Positions 8,654-12,322 of a stretch of DNA of 12,322 bases are shown in pieces. This DNA comes from Rhizobiaceae bacterium (GTDB taxonomy: Bacteria > Pseudomonadota > Alphaproteobacteria > Rhizobiales > Rhizobiaceae). Under the pieces are notes generated by a model. That model was given only the letters and a program-made list of their open reading frames with translations, was not told where the DNA came from and did no database searches. Numbering within the stretch: position 1 is the stretch's first letter; each line of letters begins with the position of its first letter. The DNA lies in NCBI GenBank assembly GCA_014380965.1, contig JACMIV010000338.1, positions 1 through 12,322 of the forward strand, written 5' to 3'. Position numbers and translations under genes: made by a program.

Positions 8654-9557
8654 CCTCCCCCCGGACGGCCACGCGAACGGCCGGAACCTCGGTCTCGTCG
8701 GTGGAGAGAGCGATGCCGCGCTCGACGCTGCCGGGCACGACGTGATCATCCGCGCCCGGAACGTCAGCGTCTCCTTCGGCACGAAGAAGGTGCTCGACGG
8801 GCTGTCGCTGGATGTCAGACGCGGCGAGATCCTCGGCTTCGTCGGCGGCTCCGGCCAGGGCAAGTCCGTCCTCCTTCGCACCATTCTCGGCCTCAACCAG
8901 AAGCAGGAAGGCACGATCGAGATCTTCGGCACCGACTACGAGCGGGCGAGCGACAAGGAGCGGCTCGCCGTCGAGCAGCGCTGGGGCGTCCTCTTCCAGC
9001 ATGGCGCCCTGTTCTCCTCGCTCTCCGTTCTGGAGAACATCCAGGTGCCGATGCGGGAATATCTCGACCTTTCGCCGGGCCTCATGGACGATCTCGCCCG
9101 CCTCAAGATCGACCTCGTCGGCCTGCCGCAGGACGCCGCGCACAAGTTCCCGTCCGAACTCTCCGGCGGCATGATCAAGCGCGCCGCGCTCGCCCGGGCG
9201 CTGTCGCTCGATCCCGACATCGTCTTTCTCGACGAGCCGACCTCGGGCCTCGATCCGATCGGCGCATCGGAGTTCGACGAGCTTATCATGACGCTGCGCG
9301 ATACGCTGGGCCTCACCGTCTACATGGTCACCCACGACCTCGACAGCCTGTTTCAGGCCTGCGACCGCATCGCCGTCCTCGGGAACAAGAAGGTGCTGGT
9401 CGAGGGGCCGCTCGACGCGATGCTCGCTTTCGATGACCCGTGGGTGAAATCCTATTTCCACGGCAAGCGCGCCCGCACGATCGTGGCCGATCGGCCATCG
9501 ATCGATCCGGCGCCCTCGCAGACCGACGACGCCGACAGCGGCAAGGAGAATGCGTGA
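8634..9557 (+). CDS. mlaF: MlaF-type ABC transporter ATP-binding protein
   Basis: ATPase of the MCE lipid transporter, 307 aa, cytoplasmic and bound to MlaE. All ABC motifs are present: Walker A GGSGQGKS (71-78), Q-loop Gln122, signature LSGGM (176-180), Walker B IVFLDE (196-201), D-loop SGLD (204-207) and switch His234 in VTHD. The LSGGM variant of the signature is typical of MlaF. The nucleotide-binding domain starts near VIIRARNVSVSFG (37-49), so there is a non-conserved N-terminal extension of about 36 residues, plus a Ser/Asp-rich tail after about 285. ATG 8634 lies inside the end of mlaE (20-nt overlap). A TTG at 8622 is also in frame but less likely. No good ribosome site is seen, which suggests coupling to mlaE translation. 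Confidence 0.93.
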   Translation: MPLSDTDLPPDGHANGRNLGLVGGESDAALDAAGHDVIIRARNVSVSFGTKKVLDGLSLDVRRGEILGFVGGSGQGKSVLLRTILGLNQKQEGTIEIFGTDYERASDKERLAVEQRWGVLFQHGALFSSLSVLENIQVPMREYLDLSPGLMDDLARLKIDLVGLPQDAAHKFPSELSGGMIKRAALARALSLDPDIVFLDEPTSGLDPIGASEFDELIMTLRDTLGLTVYMVTHDLDSLFQACDRIAVLGNKKVLVEGPLDAMLAFDDPWVKSYFHGKRARTIVADRPSIDPAPSQTDDADSGKENA

Positions 9558-11503
9558 TGGAAACCAGAGCCAACTACGTCCTCGTCGGCGTCTTCACGGT
9601 CGTCGTCCTCGCCTTGTCCTTCGGCTTCGTCTGGTGGTCGGCCAATGTCTCCGACCAGGACAGCCGGGTGCAGATGCTGGTGCGGATCGAAGGCTCGGTT
9701 ACGGGCCTCTCCGTCGGCAGCCAGGTGCTCTTCAACGGGCTTCGCGTCGGCGACGTCCGCAACCTCCGGATCGATCCGAACGATCCGCGCATCGTCATCG
9801 CCTCGACGCAGGTGGACGCGACGACGCCCATCACCACCTCGACGGTGGCCACCATCGGCTTCGCCGGTCTCACCGGCCAAGCCTTCATCGAGCTGAAGGG
9901 CGGCAACGTCAACGAGCGCAACATCATCGCCTATGCCCGCGAGCAAGGCGCGGTGCCCGTCATCCGCGCCGACCCGTCCGACGTGACCGACATCCTGGCG
10001 ACCGCGCGCGATATCGCCGACCGCGCCGACAACATCCTCTCCCAGTTCGAAGGCATGGTCGGCGACGTCGGCCCAGCCGTGCGCACGACGGCCGCCAACG
10101 TCTCGGCGACCTCGGAGAACATCAAGGTCTTCACCGACAGCCTCGCCGCCAATTCCGGGCAGATCGACGAATTTCTTCAAAGCGTCAGCCGCCTCGCCGT
10201 CACCGCCAACACCGTCGCCGAGGCGCTGCCGGACGCGATCCGCTCCGTGCAGGACATCGTCGAAGCCGTCGATCCCGCCGCGGTGCGCACGACCGTCGAC
10301 AATGTCGCGGCGATGTCGGGGACGCTGCGCGCGCAGTCGGACAATGTCGCAAGCGTCGTCGAGTCGGTGCGCACGGCCGCCAACAGCGTCGGCACGATCG
10401 GCGAGACGATCCAGCGCAACACCCCCGGAATCGACCGCTTCCTGTCCAATCTCGGGCCGATCTCGGACACTGCGACCAGCGTTGCGACGCGGCTGGACTC
10501 GGCACTCGGCTCGGCCGACGAGATCCTCGCGGCCGTTGATCCTGCCGTCGTCAATGCAACGTTAAGAGACATTTCCTCGGCGGCCAACACGGTGTCGGAC
10601 GTCTCGACCATGGTCGGCGAGCAGCGCGAGGAGATCACCGAGGTCCTTCAGAACGTGACGGGCATCACGCGCAACCTGCGCAACGTCACGAACGGTTTCT
10701 CGGAGAACCGCGAGACGATCGACCGCTTCATCGCCAATCTCGGGCCGATTTCCGACAACGCCTCGGAGGCCTCGACCAAGCTCAACCGGACGCTCGACGA
10801 CGCCGGCCGCCTCGTCTCCGGCATCGACCGCCAGCGCATTTCCGAGACGGTCGACAACGTCGCTGGCATCGTCGCCGGCCTCAACGCGAAGACGCCGCAA
10901 ATCCAATCCGTCATCGACGGCGCCGACCGCACGCTGCGCACCGTGGATACGGCGTTGACCGGCATCGACGGCACACGCCAGCGGGTCGACGCGATTCTCG
11001 CGGGGATCGATCCGGAGACGGTCAACCGCGCGGTGACGAACGTCTCGTCGGCGACCGACAACGTCGCCCGCGCCGCCGATTCCATCGCCTCCATCGCCAA
11101 TGATATCGGCGCGCGGCGCGAGGACATCAACCGGATCATCACCAATGCCGAACAGACGAGCGCCAAGGTGAACACTGCCTCGACGCGCCTCGACACGGTG
11201 CTCGCCTCGCTCGACCGCCTCCTCAACGCCTCTTCGACAGAAGGTCTTGCGGCCGAGGCAAGCGCGACGCTGGCAGCGATCCGCGAGACCGCCACCAGCA
11301 TCAATGCCCGGGTCGGCCCGATCGCCGCGAATATCCAGGCCTTCTCCGGCAACGGGCTCTCCGAGGTGAGGACGCTGGTGCGCGACGTGACGCGCTCGGT
11401 CAACCGCATCGAGGGGGCCGTCACCGACTTCCAGGCCGATCCGAGCCGCATCATCTTCGGCGGCGACGAGGTCAAGCAGTTCGACGGCCGTACGCGCCGT
11501 TGA
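9557..11503 (+). CDS. mlaD: MlaD-type MCE-domain protein with long repetitive periplasmic tail
   Basis: Membrane-anchored substrate-binding subunit of the lipid transporter, 648 aa. There is one N-terminal membrane anchor (residues 8-28) and an MCE domain at about 36-118. Inside it are GSVTGLSVGSQVLFNGLRVG (46-65) and GFAGLTGQAFIELKGG (101-116). The rest, about 145-648, is periplasmic, rich in Ala/Ser/Thr/Asn/Asp, predicted helical and built of repeats. This is far longer than the roughly 180-aa enteric MlaD and resembles the extended MCE proteins that form periplasm-spanning tubes or needles. The start at 9557 overlaps the mlaF stop by one base and has AAGGAG at 9543-9548 with an 8-nt spacer. 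The open frame reaches upstream to 9440, but that part is mlaF in another frame. The tail has no second membrane segment or signal. Confidence 0.92.
   Translation: METRANYVLVGVFTVVVLALSFGFVWWSANVSDQDSRVQMLVRIEGSVTGLSVGSQVLFNGLRVGDVRNLRIDPNDPRIVIASTQVDATTPITTSTVATIGFAGLTGQAFIELKGGNVNERNIIAYAREQGAVPVIRADPSDVTDILATARDIADRADNILSQFEGMVGDVGPAVRTTAANVSATSENIKVFTDSLAANSGQIDEFLQSVSRLAVTANTVAEALPDAIRSVQDIVEAVDPAAVRTTVDNVAAMSGTLRAQSDNVASVVESVRTAANSVGTIGETIQRNTPGIDRFLSNLGPISDTATSVATRLDSALGSADEILAAVDPAVVNATLRDISSAANTVSDVSTMVGEQREEITEVLQNVTGITRNLRNVTNGFSENRETIDRFIANLGPISDNASEASTKLNRTLDDAGRLVSGIDRQRISETVDNVAGIVAGLNAKTPQIQSVIDGADRTLRTVDTALTGIDGTRQRVDAILAGIDPETVNRAVTNVSSATDNVARAADSIASIANDIGARREDINRIITNAEQTSAKVNTASTRLDTVLASLDRLLNASSTEGLAAEASATLAAIRETATSINARVGPIAANIQAFSGNGLSEVRTLVRDVTRSVNRIEGAVTDFQADPSRIIFGGDEVKQFDGRTRR
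10163..11269 (+). repeat. Five-copy ~48-residue repeat inside the mlaD tail
   Basis: Modules begin at residues 203, 292, 388, 449 and 524. Copies one to four have an ID- or IQ-led helix start (IDEFL, IDRFL, IDRFI, IQSVI) exactly 35 residues before a [VI]D[PR]-led segment (VDPAAV 238, VDPAVV 327, IDRQRI 423, IDPETV 484), followed by a TxxN[VI]-like pattern. The fifth copy (INRII, 524) has a degenerate second half. Copies two and three are also near-identical in DNA over 10430-10470 and 10718-10758, 288 bp apart. Confidence 0.7.
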
Positions 11504-11585
11504 CGGCGGTCTGGACGAATGGTTGAGAAGCGGGCGGCATGACGCGCGGCCCGCGCAGAAGAGTGTTTGCGTTAGGACCAACGGG

Positions 11586-12182
11586 ATGACCATTTCGACG
11601 AGACCGAGTGCGATCGTGCTCCTGTCGCTCTTTCTCGGCGGCTGCGCCTCCATCGGCGCCGCGACGCCGCCCGATACCTACGAGATCGCCGCGCCCAGGG
11701 CGCTCGAGCGCATTTCCGGCCGCACCGGCGCGCAGATCCTCATCCCCGAGCCGCAGGCGATCAAGACGCTCGATTCCAACCAGATCGTCGTCAAGCCGAC
11801 GCCCTTCACCGTCGAGTATCTCGAAAACAGCCAGTGGAGCGATCGCCTGCCGCGGATGGTGCAACTGCGCTTCGTCCAGGCCTTCGAAAACACCGGGCGC
11901 GTCGCGGCCGTCGGCGTTCCCGGTCAGGGGCTCGCGATCGACTACCAGGTCGTCATGGAGATCCGGAAGTTCGAGGTCGACATCGAAGGCGGCACCGACG
12001 CCGTGATCGAGATCGCCGTAAAGGCCCTCAACGACCGTAACGGCACCGTCCGGGCAACGCGCGTCTTCTCCGCGCGCGTTCCGGTCTCCGGCACGGGCAA
12101 CCCCGCCTTCGTCGCCGCCCTCAACGGCGCCTTCGATCGCGTGACCGGCGAGATCGTGACGTGGACGCTTGGACTGGTGTGA
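11586..12182 (+). CDS. ABC-type transport auxiliary lipoprotein (PqiC/COG3218 family)
   Basis: Predicted lipoprotein of 198 aa. A short basic N-terminus and hydrophobic stretch lead to the lipobox LGGC, with the lipidated Cys at residue 20. The mature part fits the ABC_trans_aux/PqiC family: DTYEIAAP near 30-37, QIVVKPTPFTVEYLENSQWS at 66-85, and a C-terminal FVAALNGAFDRVTGEIVTW (175-193). Related proteins sit in the periplasm or at the outer membrane and act as the outer partner of MCE transporters. Its place at the end of mlaE-mlaF-mlaD, 82 nt after mlaD, makes it the likely outer-membrane end of this system. The start at 11586 has TAGGA at 11573-11577 with an 8-nt spacer; an in-frame upstream ATG at 11523 would bury the signal peptide and is rejected. 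No terminator is visible after it. Confidence 0.88.
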   Translation: MTISTRPSAIVLLSLFLGGCASIGAATPPDTYEIAAPRALERISGRTGAQILIPEPQAIKTLDSNQIVVKPTPFTVEYLENSQWSDRLPRMVQLRFVQAFENTGRVAAVGVPGQGLAIDYQVVMEIRKFEVDIEGGTDAVIEIAVKALNDRNGTVRATRVFSARVPVSGTGNPAFVAALNGAFDRVTGEIVTWTLGLV

Positions 12183-12322
12183 GCGGTTTCCGGACGATCG
12201 CATTGGCACCTGGACCAAAACGCTCGATTGCCACGCCGGCTCCTGCAGTTCCTAGTCTATCGGCCGTGGCGAATGACTCGAGAACCAGCTTTCATTCCTT
12301 GCGATCGTCATTCCGGCCTTGA

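Noticed and set aside
7340..8932. Minus-strand open frame of 530 aa opposite mlaE
   Set aside because: Its Asp/Arg/Ala-rich sequence mirrors mlaE, with no family resemblance.
11544..11556. GC palindrome GCGCGG-C-CCGCGC between mlaD and the lipoprotein gene
   Set aside because: The loop is one nucleotide and there is no T-tract, so it is not a credible terminator. Such palindromes are expected at this GC content.
12183..12322. Search for a terminator, RNA gene or new gene start after the lipoprotein
   Set aside because: No hairpin with a T-tract, no tRNA-like folding and no convincing frame were seen.

Overview
The window is high-GC and densely coded, with few non-coding stretches. Gene content and protein style point to an alphaproteobacterium of the Hyphomicrobiales (Rhizobiales) group. 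The clues are a rhizobial-type second glutamyl-tRNA synthetase, a chimeric malic enzyme fused to a phosphotransacetylase domain, a PlcP/Agt-like pair, a DgcA-like epimerase, an Mla operon ending in an auxiliary lipoprotein, and a C-rich/G-rich intergenic palindrome of a kind I remember from rhizobial genomes. I cannot name a genus from the sequence alone.

Layout. 1-133: leader with an intergenic palindromic repeat. 134-1513 (+): gltX. 1531-3846 (-): maeB, convergent with gltX and only 17 nt from it. 3847-4066: divergent regulatory region with an 18-bp dyad and a weak Pho-box-like site. 4067-5937 (+): a two-gene operon with a TGATG junction, coding for a PlcP/LpxH-family metallophosphoesterase and a GT4 glycosyltransferase (Agt-like). 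5938-6256: a frameshifted, truncated ParD antitoxin relic on the minus strand, a small palindrome at its old promoter, and a plus-strand intrinsic terminator. 6257-7243 (-): enolase-superfamily dipeptide epimerase / DgcA-like racemase. 7244-7432: divergent regulatory region with another 18-bp dyad. 7433-12182 (+): mlaE (STAS-permease fusion), mlaF, mlaD with a long repeat-bearing periplasmic tail, and a PqiC-like lipoprotein. 12183-12322: nothing recognised.

How the genes work together. The two plus-strand operons both concern the cell envelope. The phosphoesterase-glycosyltransferase pair matches the known plcP-agt arrangement, in which phospholipid head groups are removed and the freed diacylglycerol is glycosylated during phosphate starvation. 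The mla genes encode an ATP-driven MCE lipid transporter linking inner and outer membrane. gltX, maeB and dgcA are translation and central/amino-acid metabolism genes with no clear functional tie to these.

I see no wholly new defence, mobile or RNA system. The most interesting items are the broken parD, the envelope-lipid remodelling pair with its candidate Pho site, and the register-perfect repeat in the MlaD tail.
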